64,000 nt of DNA from contig NZ_JANDBD010000004.1 in NCBI RefSeq assembly GCF_024320865.1, positions 434,001-498,000 on the forward strand, given 5' to 3'. The DNA comes from Mycolicibacterium arenosum. Lineage in GTDB: Bacteria > Actinomycetota > Actinomycetes > Mycobacteriales > Mycobacteriaceae. This document shows positions 53,687-62,915 of the stretch, piece by piece. How positions within the stretch are numbered: position 1 is the first letter of the stretch; the number at the start of each line of letters is the position of its first letter. The position numbers were made by a program, and so were the translations under genes. Under the pieces are notes generated by a model. It had not been told where the DNA came from and made no database searches. It saw nothing but the letters and a program-made list of their open reading frames with translations.

Positions 53687-54768
53687 TGCTCAAGTACCGC
53701 GACAGCGCCTTGATCCGGCCCGGACTCATCGGGGTGATCCTCGTCGTGCTGGTGATCGGCGTCGGCCTGCAGCCCGAACGGATCGCGCAGTGGGCGACCG
53801 CCCTTCGGTATCAGGCGCTGTTCACCGAAGCGGGCGGCCTGTCGGTCGGTAACGACGTGCGGCTGTCCGGAATGAGAGTCGGTGCGGTGACGGGCGTTTC
53901 GCTGGACAAGGGCAAGGCCAGGGTGACCTTCACGCTGCCTAGCGCGATCACGCTGGGATCCGACACCACCGCCCACATCCGGACCGGCACGCTGCTGGGT
54001 GAACGCATCCTCACGCTGGAGTCGGCGGGTACCGCCAGAATGCGACCCTCGGAGGTCATCCCGGTGTCGCGCACGTCGTCGCCGTACTCGCTGACCGAGG
54101 CGGTCAGCGATCTCACCACCAACACCGCGGGCACCGACACGGCCGGGATCAACCAGGCCCTGGACACACTGGCGTCCACGATCGACCAGATCGCACCCCA
54201 ACTCGGTCCCGCGTTCGACGGCGTCTCGCGGCTGTCGCGCTCACTGAACGACCGCAACGAGACACTGCGCGCCCTGCTCGACAGCGCGAGCTCCGTCAGC
54301 GGTGTGCTCGCCGAACGCAGTGAGCAGCTGAACACACTGATCCTGTCCGCCAACGACCTGATCGGCATGCTGGACGACCGCAGGCAGGCCATCGTCTCCC
54401 TGCTGGCCAGCGTCTCCGCACTCTCCAGGGAACTGTCCGGGCTGGTCGCCGACAACGAACAGACGCTGGCGCCGACGCTGCAGAAGCTGAACTCCGTCAC
54501 GGCGATGCTGGAGAAGAACCGCGACAACATCGCCAAGGCGCTGCCGGGTCTGGCGAAGTACCAGATCACCCAGGGCGAGGCGGTGGCCAACGGTTACTTC
54601 TACGAGGCGTTTGTCTCGAACATCCTGCCGGGCAAGCTCTTCCAGCCGTTCCTCGACTACGCGTTCGGCTTCCGACGCGGTACCGATGCCGGCCGACCGC
54701 CCGACAACGCCGGTCCGCGAGCCGAACTCCCGCTGCCCTACAACGGCATTCCTGGCGGTCCGCGATGA
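53686..54768 (+). CDS. mceC: Mce family protein MceC (second operon)
   Basis: 360 residues from the ATG at 53686, sharing one base with the mceB stop (TAATG). N-terminus MLKYRDSALIRPGLIG with a membrane anchor, MCE domain from LFTEAGGLSVGNDVRLSG, then a long helical region, and the same DYAFGFRRGTDAG tail as the first operon. Role: subunit of the lipid channel. Confidence 0.93.
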   Translation: MLKYRDSALIRPGLIGVILVVLVIGVGLQPERIAQWATALRYQALFTEAGGLSVGNDVRLSGMRVGAVTGVSLDKGKARVTFTLPSAITLGSDTTAHIRTGTLLGERILTLESAGTARMRPSEVIPVSRTSSPYSLTEAVSDLTTNTAGTDTAGINQALDTLASTIDQIAPQLGPAFDGVSRLSRSLNDRNETLRALLDSASSVSGVLAERSEQLNTLILSANDLIGMLDDRRQAIVSLLASVSALSRELSGLVADNEQTLAPTLQKLNSVTAMLEKNRDNIAKALPGLAKYQITQGEAVANGYFYEAFVSNILPGKLFQPFLDYAFGFRRGTDAGRPPDNAGPRAELPLPYNGIPGGPR

Positions 54769-56156
54769 GGGGCGAACTGGTGCGCATCGTGACAGCCATG
54801 GCGCTGGTCGCGGCACTGCTCGGCGGCACCGCACTGGTGGTGCGCGAGGCCTACTTCTCGCCGACCACGATCACGGCGTACTTCCTCAGCGCGACGGGCA
54901 TCTACCGCGGTGACGAGGTGCGCGTCGCCGGCGTGAACGTCGGCACGATCGCCGACATCGAACCCGTGGGCGGGCAGGCCAGGATCACGATGCGCGTCGA
55001 CCGCGGCGTGCCGATTCCGGCGGACGCCAAAGCGGTCATCGTCGCGCAGAGCCTCGTCGCCTCCCGTTACGTCCAGCTGGCGCCCGCGTACGAGACCAGC
55101 GGTCCGACGATGCCCGACTACGCGGTCATCCCCCTCGAACGCACCGCGATCCCCGTCGAGTGGGACCAGGTGAAGGAGCAGTTGACCAGGCTGGCAACGG
55201 ATCTCGGACCACAAGCCGGCGCGCCCGGCACGCCGATCTCACGCTTCATCGACAGCGCTGCCAACGCGATGAACGGCAACGGCGACAAGCTGCGGCGCAC
55301 CATCGCCGAGCTGTCGGGGCTGGGACGCACGCTCGCCGATGGCAGCGGAAACCTCGTCGACGTCATCAGGAACCTGCAGACCTTCGTCACCGCGCTGCGC
55401 GACAGCGGCCAGCAGATCGTCGAGTTCCAGAATCGGTTCGCCACACTCACCAGCGTCGTGAACGACGAGTCCGACCTGGGTACGACGCTGGCCGACCTCA
55501 ATTCGGCCGTCGCGGACGTGCAGCGCTTCGTCGCGGGCACCCGCGACCAGACCGCCGAGCAGATACAGCGCCTGACCAACGTCACGCAGAATCTCGTCGA
55601 CCACCGACTGGACCTGGAGAACCTGCTGCACGCGGCCCCCAACGCGGTGGCCAACGGTTACAACATCTACAACCCGGACACCGGCAGCCAGATCGGCAGG
55701 TTCGCACTCAACAACTTCGCCAACCCGATGGCCCTGCTGTGCAGCGCGATCGGCGCCGTCGAAAGCGTGACGTCCGCCGAGTCCGCAAAGCTGTGCGCAC
55801 AGACGCTCGGCCCGGCGCTGAACTCGGTGAGCATCAACCAGATCCCCGTCGGCATCGCCCCCTACCTGATGAAGTCGATCAACCCCGACCGCCTCGTCTA
55901 CACGGAGCCGGGACTCGCACCCGGCGGGACGGGACCCAAACCGGTTGCGCCCGAGGTGCCGCCGGCGGTGTCGGCCTACACGGGCGAGAACCCGCCGGGT
56001 CCGGTCCCACCACCGGCGGTGGCGCCGGGACCGACCGCGCCCGATCACCTGCCGGCTGCGCCGTCCCCCGCGCTGTACCCCGGCGCGCCGATACCCACGT
56101 CACCGACGTTCCCCGACCTGATGCTGCCCGCCGAAGCGGGAGCACCGCAGCCGTGA
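54765..56156 (+). CDS. mceD: Mce family protein MceD (second operon)
   Basis: 463 residues from ATG (4-nt overlap with mceC). Anchor at about residues 8-27, MCE domain (TAYFLSATGIYRGDEVRVAG), helical middle part and a Pro-rich tail from about residue 385. Matches the MceD at 2120. Confidence 0.93.
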   Translation: MRGELVRIVTAMALVAALLGGTALVVREAYFSPTTITAYFLSATGIYRGDEVRVAGVNVGTIADIEPVGGQARITMRVDRGVPIPADAKAVIVAQSLVASRYVQLAPAYETSGPTMPDYAVIPLERTAIPVEWDQVKEQLTRLATDLGPQAGAPGTPISRFIDSAANAMNGNGDKLRRTIAELSGLGRTLADGSGNLVDVIRNLQTFVTALRDSGQQIVEFQNRFATLTSVVNDESDLGTTLADLNSAVADVQRFVAGTRDQTAEQIQRLTNVTQNLVDHRLDLENLLHAAPNAVANGYNIYNPDTGSQIGRFALNNFANPMALLCSAIGAVESVTSAESAKLCAQTLGPALNSVSINQIPVGIAPYLMKSINPDRLVYTEPGLAPGGTGPKPVAPEVPPAVSAYTGENPPGPVPPPAVAPGPTAPDHLPAAPSPALYPGAPIPTSPTFPDLMLPAEAGAPQP

Positions 56157-57418
56157 CCGCCGTCAAGGGGCTCAAGGGGCTGGCCGCGATCATCGCCACT
56201 CTCGCCGTGGGCGGATGCGGATTCCAGGGCATCAACTCGCTGCCGCTGCCGGGCGCCGTCGGCAGCGGCTCCGATGGCAGCGTGTACCACCTCGAGTTCG
56301 CGAATGTGGGCACACTGGAGCCGAATTCGCCGGTGCTCATCGACGACGTCGTGGTGGGCAGCGTCGGCGCCATGACGTTCTCCAACTGGCACATCAACGT
56401 GGACGTGTCGATCCGTCCCGACATCGCCGTGCCCGCCAACGCGGTGGCGACGATCGGCCAGACGAGCCTGCTCGGCTCCATGCACGTCGCCCTCGACCCA
56501 CCTCTCGGCGAACAACCGCGCGGGCGGTTGGAGCCCGGCGCGACCGTGCAGCTCGACGCGACGGCCACGTACCCGTCGACCGAGCAGACGCTGTCCTCTC
56601 TCGCGGCGGTCGTCACCGGCGGCGGTCTCGGCCAGATCGGCGACATCATCCACAACCTCTCTCTCGCCCTGTCGGGACGCGAGGGCGACGTCCGCGAACT
56701 GCTCACCAGACTGGACACCTTCGTCGGGACCCTGGACCGGCAGCGCGACAACATCCTGGCCTCCATCGAGAGCCTGAACAGGCTGGCGGTCAGCCTCGCC
56801 GATCAGCGCGACGTCATCACACGGGCCCTCGCGAAGATCCCACCCGCGCTCGACGTGCTGATCGCCGAACGACCGACGCTGACGACGGCCCTGGATCGAC
56901 TGCGCGTGTTCAGTGACACCGCAACCGGATTGGTCAAGGACACTCAGGCCGACCTGGTGACCGACCTGCGCAACCTCGAACCCACCCTGCGATCGCTCGC
57001 GGACGTCGGCAAGGACCTGGACACCGCGCTCGCCTTCATTCCCGTCTTCCCCTTCGGACAGGACCTCATCGACCGCGGTGTCCGGGGTGACTACATCAAC
57101 TTCTTCGGGGAGCTCGACTTCACCTACCCGCGCTTGAAGAGATCGCTGCTGCTCGGTACCCGCTGGGGCGATGAGGACGCGAAGCTGATCCCCGCGCCCG
57201 GTGAGCCGTACACGCAGCGCTACACCAATGACCCCCTCGGTCGGCCGCTGGCACCCCCGCCGACCGGGGGCCCACTCGGCGCGGTGCCGGGATTCCCGCC
57301 GACGCCCCAACTGGACGCCGACCCGCCGGGCGCGGTGCTGCCGGTGAGCCCGCCGCCCTCCAACGCGATCTCACAGCCGGCGTCCCCGGTGTTCGCCGGA
57401 CCGTACGGAGGTGGGTGA
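56153..57418 (+). CDS. mceE: Mce family lipoprotein MceE (second operon)
   Basis: 421 residues from the GTG at 56153 (GTGA overlap). The signal ends in VGGC, an acceptable lipobox, with the Cys near residue 22, followed by GFQGINSLPLPG as in the first operon. MCE domain, helical region, then a long Pro-rich tail. A larger frame upstream overlaps mceD and is not used. Confidence 0.92.
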   Translation: MTAVKGLKGLAAIIATLAVGGCGFQGINSLPLPGAVGSGSDGSVYHLEFANVGTLEPNSPVLIDDVVVGSVGAMTFSNWHINVDVSIRPDIAVPANAVATIGQTSLLGSMHVALDPPLGEQPRGRLEPGATVQLDATATYPSTEQTLSSLAAVVTGGGLGQIGDIIHNLSLALSGREGDVRELLTRLDTFVGTLDRQRDNILASIESLNRLAVSLADQRDVITRALAKIPPALDVLIAERPTLTTALDRLRVFSDTATGLVKDTQADLVTDLRNLEPTLRSLADVGKDLDTALAFIPVFPFGQDLIDRGVRGDYINFFGELDFTYPRLKRSLLLGTRWGDEDAKLIPAPGEPYTQRYTNDPLGRPLAPPPTGGPLGAVPGFPPTPQLDADPPGAVLPVSPPPSNAISQPASPVFAGPYGGG

Positions 57419-58920
57419 TGCTCAGCCGTCTCGTCCGAATCCAGTTGGTGCTGTTCACGATCGCGTCCGTGATCGGTGTCGTGACCATGGCCGTGGTCTA
57501 CGTACAGGTGCCCACGCTGCTCGGTATCGGCAGGATCACCGTGACACTGCAGATGCCGGCAGCCGGCGGTCTGTACCCGTTCAGCAACGTGACCTACCGC
57601 GGAGTCAACGTCGGCAAGGTGACCGAGATCCGCACCGTCGGCGGCCGGAGCGTGGAAGCCGAACTCTCCCTTGACACCTCACCACCGATCCCGGTGAACC
57701 TGACGGCCAGGGTGCGCAGCGTGTCCGCGGTCGGTGAGCAGTACGTGGACCTGCAGCCGGTCGACGACGCGCCGCCGTACCTGGAGAACGGCTCGGTGAT
57801 CCCCGCCGACCGCACGGCGCTCCCCGAACCGGTGGGGCCGATGCTCGACAAACTCAACGCGCTGGTGGGCTCCTTCCCGAAGGACAAACTAGGACCCCTG
57901 CTCGACGAGGGGTTCAAGGCGTTCAACGGCGCGGGCTACGACTTCGGCTCGCTGCTCGACTCGACGACGACTCTCACGCGCGACCTCGACGGCGTGGCGG
58001 ACCAGAGCCGGGCCCTCATCGACGACAGCGGCCCGCTGCTGGAGTCCCAAGCCCAGACCACCGACTCGCTCGCGGTGTGGGCGCGGAGCATGGCGGGCAT
58101 CACGGATCAGCTCGTCGCGCACGACGATCAGTTCCGTGCCCTGCTGCAGAACGGGCCGGGCTTCGCACGCGAGGTCACCACCCTGCTCGAGCAGGTCAAG
58201 CCCACGCTGCCCGTCCTGCTCGCCAATCTGACGTCCATCGGTCAGGTCCTCGTCACCTACAACAAGTCCCTCGAACAGCTGCTGGTGCTGTTTCCGCCCT
58301 ACCTCGCGGGGCTGCAGTCGGTGACACCGGCGAACAACCCGACGGGTAAACCGTTGGGCGACTTCGCCGTATCGATCAACGATCCGCCCTCCTGTACGGT
58401 CGGATTCCTGCCACCCTCGCAGTGGCGGTCACCGGCGGACACCACCGAGATGGACACCCCGGACGGCATCTACTGCAAGCTGCCCCAGGACGCGCCGATC
58501 GCGGTGCGCGGCGCACGCAACTACCCGTGCGTCGAGCACCCCGGTAAGCGCGCCGCCACGGTGCAGGACTGCAACAGCGACAAGCCCTTCCAGCCGCTGG
58601 CCATGCGTCAGCACGTGCTCGGGCCGTATCCGATCGATCCGAACCTGATCTCACAGGGCATTCCGCCGGACGGTCGGGTCGATTCGGGTGAACGCCTCTA
58701 CGCCCCGGTGGAGGGCACGGGCCCCCCGCCCGGACCGCCCGCCGAGCCAGCCGCTGCGCCGCCACCCCCCGGCGGCCCGCAGCCGGCGGTCGGCTTCGCC
58801 CAGTACAACCCGCAGACCGGGGCGTACATGGGGCCCGACGGCAAGTTCTACCACCAGACCGACCTGGCGACACCGACCGCGCCGGAGTCGTGGACCGAGC
58901 TGATGCCCGGCCCGAACTGA
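57418..58920 (+). CDS. mceF: Mce family protein MceF (second operon)
   Basis: 500 residues from the ATG at 57418 (TGATG), behind GGAGGTGGG; a GTG one codon earlier is possible. Anchor at about residues 8-28, MCE domain (GLYPFSNVTYRGVNVGKV), helical part with LDEGFKAFNGAGYDFG, then a C-terminal domain with several Cys and a Pro-rich region (about 435-475). Last gene of the operon, followed by a long hairpin. Confidence 0.93.
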   Translation: MLSRLVRIQLVLFTIASVIGVVTMAVVYVQVPTLLGIGRITVTLQMPAAGGLYPFSNVTYRGVNVGKVTEIRTVGGRSVEAELSLDTSPPIPVNLTARVRSVSAVGEQYVDLQPVDDAPPYLENGSVIPADRTALPEPVGPMLDKLNALVGSFPKDKLGPLLDEGFKAFNGAGYDFGSLLDSTTTLTRDLDGVADQSRALIDDSGPLLESQAQTTDSLAVWARSMAGITDQLVAHDDQFRALLQNGPGFAREVTTLLEQVKPTLPVLLANLTSIGQVLVTYNKSLEQLLVLFPPYLAGLQSVTPANNPTGKPLGDFAVSINDPPSCTVGFLPPSQWRSPADTTEMDTPDGIYCKLPQDAPIAVRGARNYPCVEHPGKRAATVQDCNSDKPFQPLAMRQHVLGPYPIDPNLISQGIPPDGRVDSGERLYAPVEGTGPPPGPPAEPAAAPPPPGGPQPAVGFAQYNPQTGAYMGPDGKFYHQTDLATPTAPESWTELMPGPN

Positions 58921-58925
58921 CCCCC

Positions 58926-58990
58926 CCGCCGGAACGGCATTCCCAGCTGTCACACCCGCGGGCTGGCAGCCAGGAATGCTATTCCGGCGG
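58926..58990 (+). terminator. Long hairpin after the second mce operon
   Basis: CCGCCGGAA (58926-58934) pairs with TTCCGGCGG (58982-58990). Inside, GCATTCC pairs with GGAATGC. The stem is interrupted by small loops, total length 65 bp, starting 5 bp past the mceF stop. It probably ends the operon transcript. Confidence 0.75.
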
Positions 58991-59083
58991 AGGGGGCTGC
59001 CTTGACCTAGATTCCTAAAATAGTAAAGATAGACCTACGGCGGCGACGTCGCCGTTGTCCTTTTGCCGCCCAGGGAGGCTCGC

Positions 59084-60295
59084 GTGACGCTCGGCACCGA
59101 TTCGCACGACCAGGGAGTCCCCGATCTCACCGGCGATCCGTACGAGTACTTCGCGAAGATGCGCAAGGCGAACCCGGTGTGGCGGGGGACGCTCATGGAG
59201 AGCGACCTGATGCCCGCCGAGCTCAAGACCGACGAGAACTGGACGCTCTTCGACTTCGAGAGCGTTTTCACGGCCTTCCGCGAGGACACCGTGTTCGCCT
59301 CCGAGATGTACAACCAGACGATCGGGCTGATGTTCGGGCCGACGATCCTGGGCATGCACGGCAAACAGCACCACGACCATCGGAGCCTGGTGTCGAAGGC
59401 GTTCCGGCAGAGCGCACTGAACGCGTGGGAGCCCGAGGTCATCGACCCCATCTGCGACCGCCTGGTCGACGAGATCAAGAACGACGGCCACGCCGACCTC
59501 GTCAAGGCGGTGACGTTCGAGTTCCCCACCAGGGTCACCGCCGCACTTCTCGGACTCCCCGAGGAGGACCTCGAGATGTTCCGGCGGCTGTCCTTCGACC
59601 TCATCTCGATCATGGACGACATCGAGGCCGGCTTCAGCGCGTCGGTGGAGCTGGGCACCTACTTCCAGGACCAGGTGGACCAGCGCCGCCGCACGATGAC
59701 CAACGACGTCATCGGCGATCTGGTCGCCGCGGAGATCGACGGCGAGAAACTCACCGACGAGGCCATCATCTCGTTCCTGCGGCTGCTGCTACCCGCCGGA
59801 CTGGAGACGACGTACCGGTCGTCGGGCAACCTGCTGTACCTCCTGCTCACCCACCCCGAGCAGCTGGCGGCCGTTCAGCAGAACCGTGCCCTGATCCCCG
59901 CCGCCATCGAGGAGGGCATCCGCTACGAGACGCCGCTCGTTCTGGTGGCCCGCAACACGACTCGCGACGTCGAGATGCACGGCGTGACGATCCCCAAGGG
60001 CGCGGCGATCACCTTGTGCATGGGCGCGGCCAACCGCGACGAGAAGCGGTGGGACGACCCCGAGACGTTCGACATCCACCGGCAGCGGCGCGCGCACATC
60101 TCGTTCGCGGGCGGGATTCACAGCTGTCTCGGCATGCACCTGGCCAGGGTGGAGACCAAGGCCATGCTGAACAGCCTCTTCGATCGGGTGACCGATCTCG
60201 AACTGGTGCCGGACGACAGCACGAAGATCGTCGGCATGCCGTTCCGCTCCCCCGAGAAGCTGCCCGTGACGTTCCGCCCGCTACAGGATGCGTGA
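59084..60295 (+). CDS. Cytochrome P450
   Basis: 403 residues from the GTG at 59084 with AGGGAGG upstream; a TTG at 59063 is less likely. I-helix AGLETT (238-243), ExxR Glu277-Arg280 in EEGIRY and the heme ligand Cys348 in FAGGIHSCLG. All key residues are intact. No redox partner is adjacent. Convergent with the ligase at 60281, overlapping 15 nt. An oxidation step on a lipophilic substrate is likely. Confidence 0.93.
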   Translation: MTLGTDSHDQGVPDLTGDPYEYFAKMRKANPVWRGTLMESDLMPAELKTDENWTLFDFESVFTAFREDTVFASEMYNQTIGLMFGPTILGMHGKQHHDHRSLVSKAFRQSALNAWEPEVIDPICDRLVDEIKNDGHADLVKAVTFEFPTRVTAALLGLPEEDLEMFRRLSFDLISIMDDIEAGFSASVELGTYFQDQVDQRRRTMTNDVIGDLVAAEIDGEKLTDEAIISFLRLLLPAGLETTYRSSGNLLYLLLTHPEQLAAVQQNRALIPAAIEEGIRYETPLVLVARNTTRDVEMHGVTIPKGAAITLCMGAANRDEKRWDDPETFDIHRQRRAHISFAGGIHSCLGMHLARVETKAMLNSLFDRVTDLELVPDDSTKIVGMPFRSPEKLPVTFRPLQDA

Positions 60296-61792
60296 CTCCC
60301 GGCCCTGCCAGTAGCGGTCCCGAATGCGTCGCTTGTACAGCTTGCCGTTCGGGTCGCGGGGCAGCTCGCGATCGAATTCGATTGTGCGGGGGCACTTGTA
60401 GGACGCCAGGTGGGCTCGGCAGTACTCGATCAGTTCGGCCGCCAGCGCCGGACCGTCGGCGACTCCCCGCGCCGGTTGCACCACCGCCTTGACCTCTTCG
60501 CCGAACTCGTCGTTGGGCACCCCGAAGACCGCGGCGTCGACCAGCTTCGGATGCATGATCAGCAGGTTCTCCGCCTCCTGCGGATAGATGTTGACGCCAC
60601 CGGAGACGATCGTGAACGTCGACCGGTCGGTCAGGTACAGGTAGCCGTCGTCGTCGAGATAGCCCACGTCCCCAAGCGACCGCCACCCGCGCTCGTTGGA
60701 CACCGACGCGGTCTTCACCGGATCCTTGAAGTACTCGAATTCCGGGCCGCCCTCGAAGTACAACTCGCCGGACTCCCCGACCGGCAGTTCGACGCCGTCC
60801 TCGGACAGCACGTGCACCGGACTGAACGGCTTGCCGACCGAACCGGGATGAGCCAGCCACTCGTCCGGGCCGATGGTGCAGCCCGCGAAACCCTCGGTCC
60901 CGCCGTAGTACTCCTCGATAATCGGCCCGAACCAGTCCAGCATCGCGTACTTGACGTCGACCGGGCACGGCGCGGCGGCGTGGATCACCCGCCGCAGGCT
61001 GGACACGTCGTAGGACTTCCGCACCCGCTCAGGCAGTTTCAGCATCCGCACGAACATCGTCGGCACGAACTGGGCGTGCGTCACCCGGTGCTCGTCGATG
61101 AGGCGCAGCACGGTCTCCGCGTCGAACTTCGGCATCAGGATCGTCGCCGCACCCACGCGGTGAGCGGCCATCGTGTAGTTCACCCCCGCCGCGTGGTAGA
61201 GCGGCGCAGGCGACAGGTACACGCCGTCGGGCGTCATGCCGTAGCGCGTCGCCAGCGCCTGCTCGAGCACCGCCTGCGCCCACGACCCGTTGCCGTCCGT
61301 CGGCAGCGGCCTGCGTACCGCCTTCGGCCGCCCGGTGGTGCCCGACGAGTAGAGCATCTCGGAGCCGTCCGAATGCGGCGGTGCCGCACCGGCTTCGGCG
61401 ATCGCATCCTCGTAGCCACGCCAGCCGGGCAGGTCACCCCCCACCGCGATCCGGACCTCGACGCCGTCGGCCAACGCGGTGCCCAGTCGCGGCATCGAGG
61501 AGTCGACGAACACCGCCCGCGCCTCCGAGTCCGCGACGACGTAGGCCACCTCGTCCGGGGTGAAGTGGGTGTTGACCGCCGTGTAGTACAGCCCGGACAG
61601 TTGACAACCCCAGGTGATCTCGAGGAACTCCGGACGATTCGGCAGCACCACTGCGACACCGTCGCCACGCCGCAGTCCCGCGTCGTACAGCAGCGCCGCC
61701 ACCCGTTGGCTGCGGTGGTACAACTCGTCGTAGGACACGACGGCGCCGTCGGCCGTGATCAGTGCCGGCGATCGCCCCCGGTCGGCGAGCAT
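60281..61792 (-). CDS. Acyl-CoA synthetase (FadD-type)
   Basis: 503 residues from ATG. Motifs LYSSGTTGRPKAVRRPLPT near 148, EYYGGTEGFAG near 298, RSLGDVGYLDDDGYLYLTDR and the terminal lysine in RDPNGKLYKRR. First contact with CoA for an acid substrate. It lies 2 bp downstream of the enoyl-CoA hydratase gene in the same direction and probably belongs to the E1/lipoyl/hydratase/ligase operon. Confidence 0.92.
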   Translation of the reverse strand: MLADRGRSPALITADGAVVSYDELYHRSQRVAALLYDAGLRRGDGVAVVLPNRPEFLEITWGCQLSGLYYTAVNTHFTPDEVAYVVADSEARAVFVDSSMPRLGTALADGVEVRIAVGGDLPGWRGYEDAIAEAGAAPPHSDGSEMLYSSGTTGRPKAVRRPLPTDGNGSWAQAVLEQALATRYGMTPDGVYLSPAPLYHAAGVNYTMAAHRVGAATILMPKFDAETVLRLIDEHRVTHAQFVPTMFVRMLKLPERVRKSYDVSSLRRVIHAAAPCPVDVKYAMLDWFGPIIEEYYGGTEGFAGCTIGPDEWLAHPGSVGKPFSPVHVLSEDGVELPVGESGELYFEGGPEFEYFKDPVKTASVSNERGWRSLGDVGYLDDDGYLYLTDRSTFTIVSGGVNIYPQEAENLLIMHPKLVDAAVFGVPNDEFGEEVKAVVQPARGVADGPALAAELIEYCRAHLASYKCPRTIEFDRELPRDPNGKLYKRRIRDRYWQGRESRIL

Positions 61793-61794
61793 CG

Positions 61795-62658
61795 CTACTC
61801 GTCGGGCGTCGCCGCCGCCGCGGCCTGCCGGTTCGCCATCTCCTGCGGTTTGATCTGCCCTCTCAGGACCTGGCCGATGAGCGCCTGCACGTCACTGCTC
61901 ATCGACGCGAGGGCGACCAGGTCGTTGGAGGTCTGCCAGTGCAGTCGCATGCCCATCCCCTCCCAGGCTCGCTTGATGTTGGCCTTGGTCATCATCAGCG
62001 TGGTCAGCGGTGCCTGTGCGATGTGCCGCGCGATCGACTCGACGCGGTCATCGAGTTCCGCCCGCGGCACCACTTCGTTGACGAGGCCGTACTCGAGTGC
62101 CTTCTCGGCCTTCACCACCTCGGCGGTGTAGAGGTAGTACGCGGCGCGTCGCCAGTTCATGAACACCCACGGCTCGATGGAACACTCGCCCGACGGCATG
62201 CCGAAGCCCTGCAGCGGCGGGTACGAGAAGTAGGCGTCGTCGGAGGCGATCACGATGTCGGTCGTCAGGCCGTAGTGCGTACCGCCCCCCAGGCAGTAGC
62301 CGTGCACCTGGGCGATGGTCGGCTTGGAGAACTCCCACAGGTTCAGCGTGGGCTTGACGAAGAGGTCGGTCTGCGCCTTCCACGGCGTGCCGGTACGTGC
62401 CGCACCCTCCGCGAAACTCGGATAGTCTCCTGCGTTGTCGCCGATCGCGTGCCCCGAGCAGAACCCCTTGCCGTTGGCCTTCAGGATCAGCACCTTGACG
62501 TCGTAGTCGCGGTCGGCGTCCAGCAGTGCGGCGTCGACCTCCTCGGCGAGTTTCTGGTCCTGCGCGTTGGCCTTCTCGGGCCAGTTCAGCGTGATGCGCG
62601 CGATCGGCCCCGCCTTCTCGTAGATGATCCGCTCGCGGGTCTCCGGTCCGAAGTCCAT
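61795..62658 (-). CDS. Enoyl-CoA hydratase family protein
   Basis: 287 residues from the ATG at 62658 with AAGGAG upstream. Crotonase fold: KGFCSGHAIGDNAGDY (first oxyanion segment, with unusual His after Gly), CLGGGTHYGLTTDIVIAS (second), a hydratase-like Glu in PSGECSIEP, and a longer C-terminal helical part. Variation at the first oxyanion segment suggests a special substrate. It sits between the lipoyl protein and the ligase. Confidence 0.9.
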   Translation of the reverse strand: MDFGPETRERIIYEKAGPIARITLNWPEKANAQDQKLAEEVDAALLDADRDYDVKVLILKANGKGFCSGHAIGDNAGDYPSFAEGAARTGTPWKAQTDLFVKPTLNLWEFSKPTIAQVHGYCLGGGTHYGLTTDIVIASDDAYFSYPPLQGFGMPSGECSIEPWVFMNWRRAAYYLYTAEVVKAEKALEYGLVNEVVPRAELDDRVESIARHIAQAPLTTLMMTKANIKRAWEGMGMRLHWQTSNDLVALASMSSDVQALIGQVLRGQIKPQEMANRQAAAAATPDE

Positions 62659-62678
62659 CAGTTGCTCTCCTTGTCGAA

Positions 62679-62915
62679 TCAACCTGTGATGACGCCGATG
62701 TCGGCGCCGATGTCGTAGACGGTTCCGACCTCGCCGGTCCACGTGACGATGCCCGTCGCGCCGGCTTCGATCTCCTGGTCGACCTTCTCGGTGGCGATCA
62801 CGAACAGCGGGTCGCCCTCGTCGACGTGCGCGCCGGATTCGACCAGCAACTCGGTGAGCTCGGCTTCGGAGACGGCCACCGACACCCTGGGGATGCGAAC
62901 GACGAAGTCAGCCAT
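62679..62915 (-). CDS. Free-standing lipoyl-domain protein
   Basis: 78 residues from the ATG at 62915, overlapping the E1-beta stop by 8 nt. It consists of only a biotinyl/lipoyl domain: VRIPRVSVAVSEAELTELLV, then IATEKVDQEIEAGATG with the modifiable Lys44, and GADIGVITG at the end. In 2-oxoacid dehydrogenases this domain belongs to E2, together with an acyltransferase. Here it ends after the lipoyl domain and no acyltransferase part follows. It probably receives the acyl group from the E1 encoded upstream. Confidence 0.9.
   Translation of the reverse strand: MADFVVRIPRVSVAVSEAELTELLVESGAHVDEGDPLFVIATEKVDQEIEAGATGIVTWTGEVGTVYDIGADIGVITG

Noticed and set aside
55160..57418. 752-residue ORF on the plus strand
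   Set aside because: The N-terminal 330 residues are a shadow of mceD in another frame; the real mceE starts at 56153.
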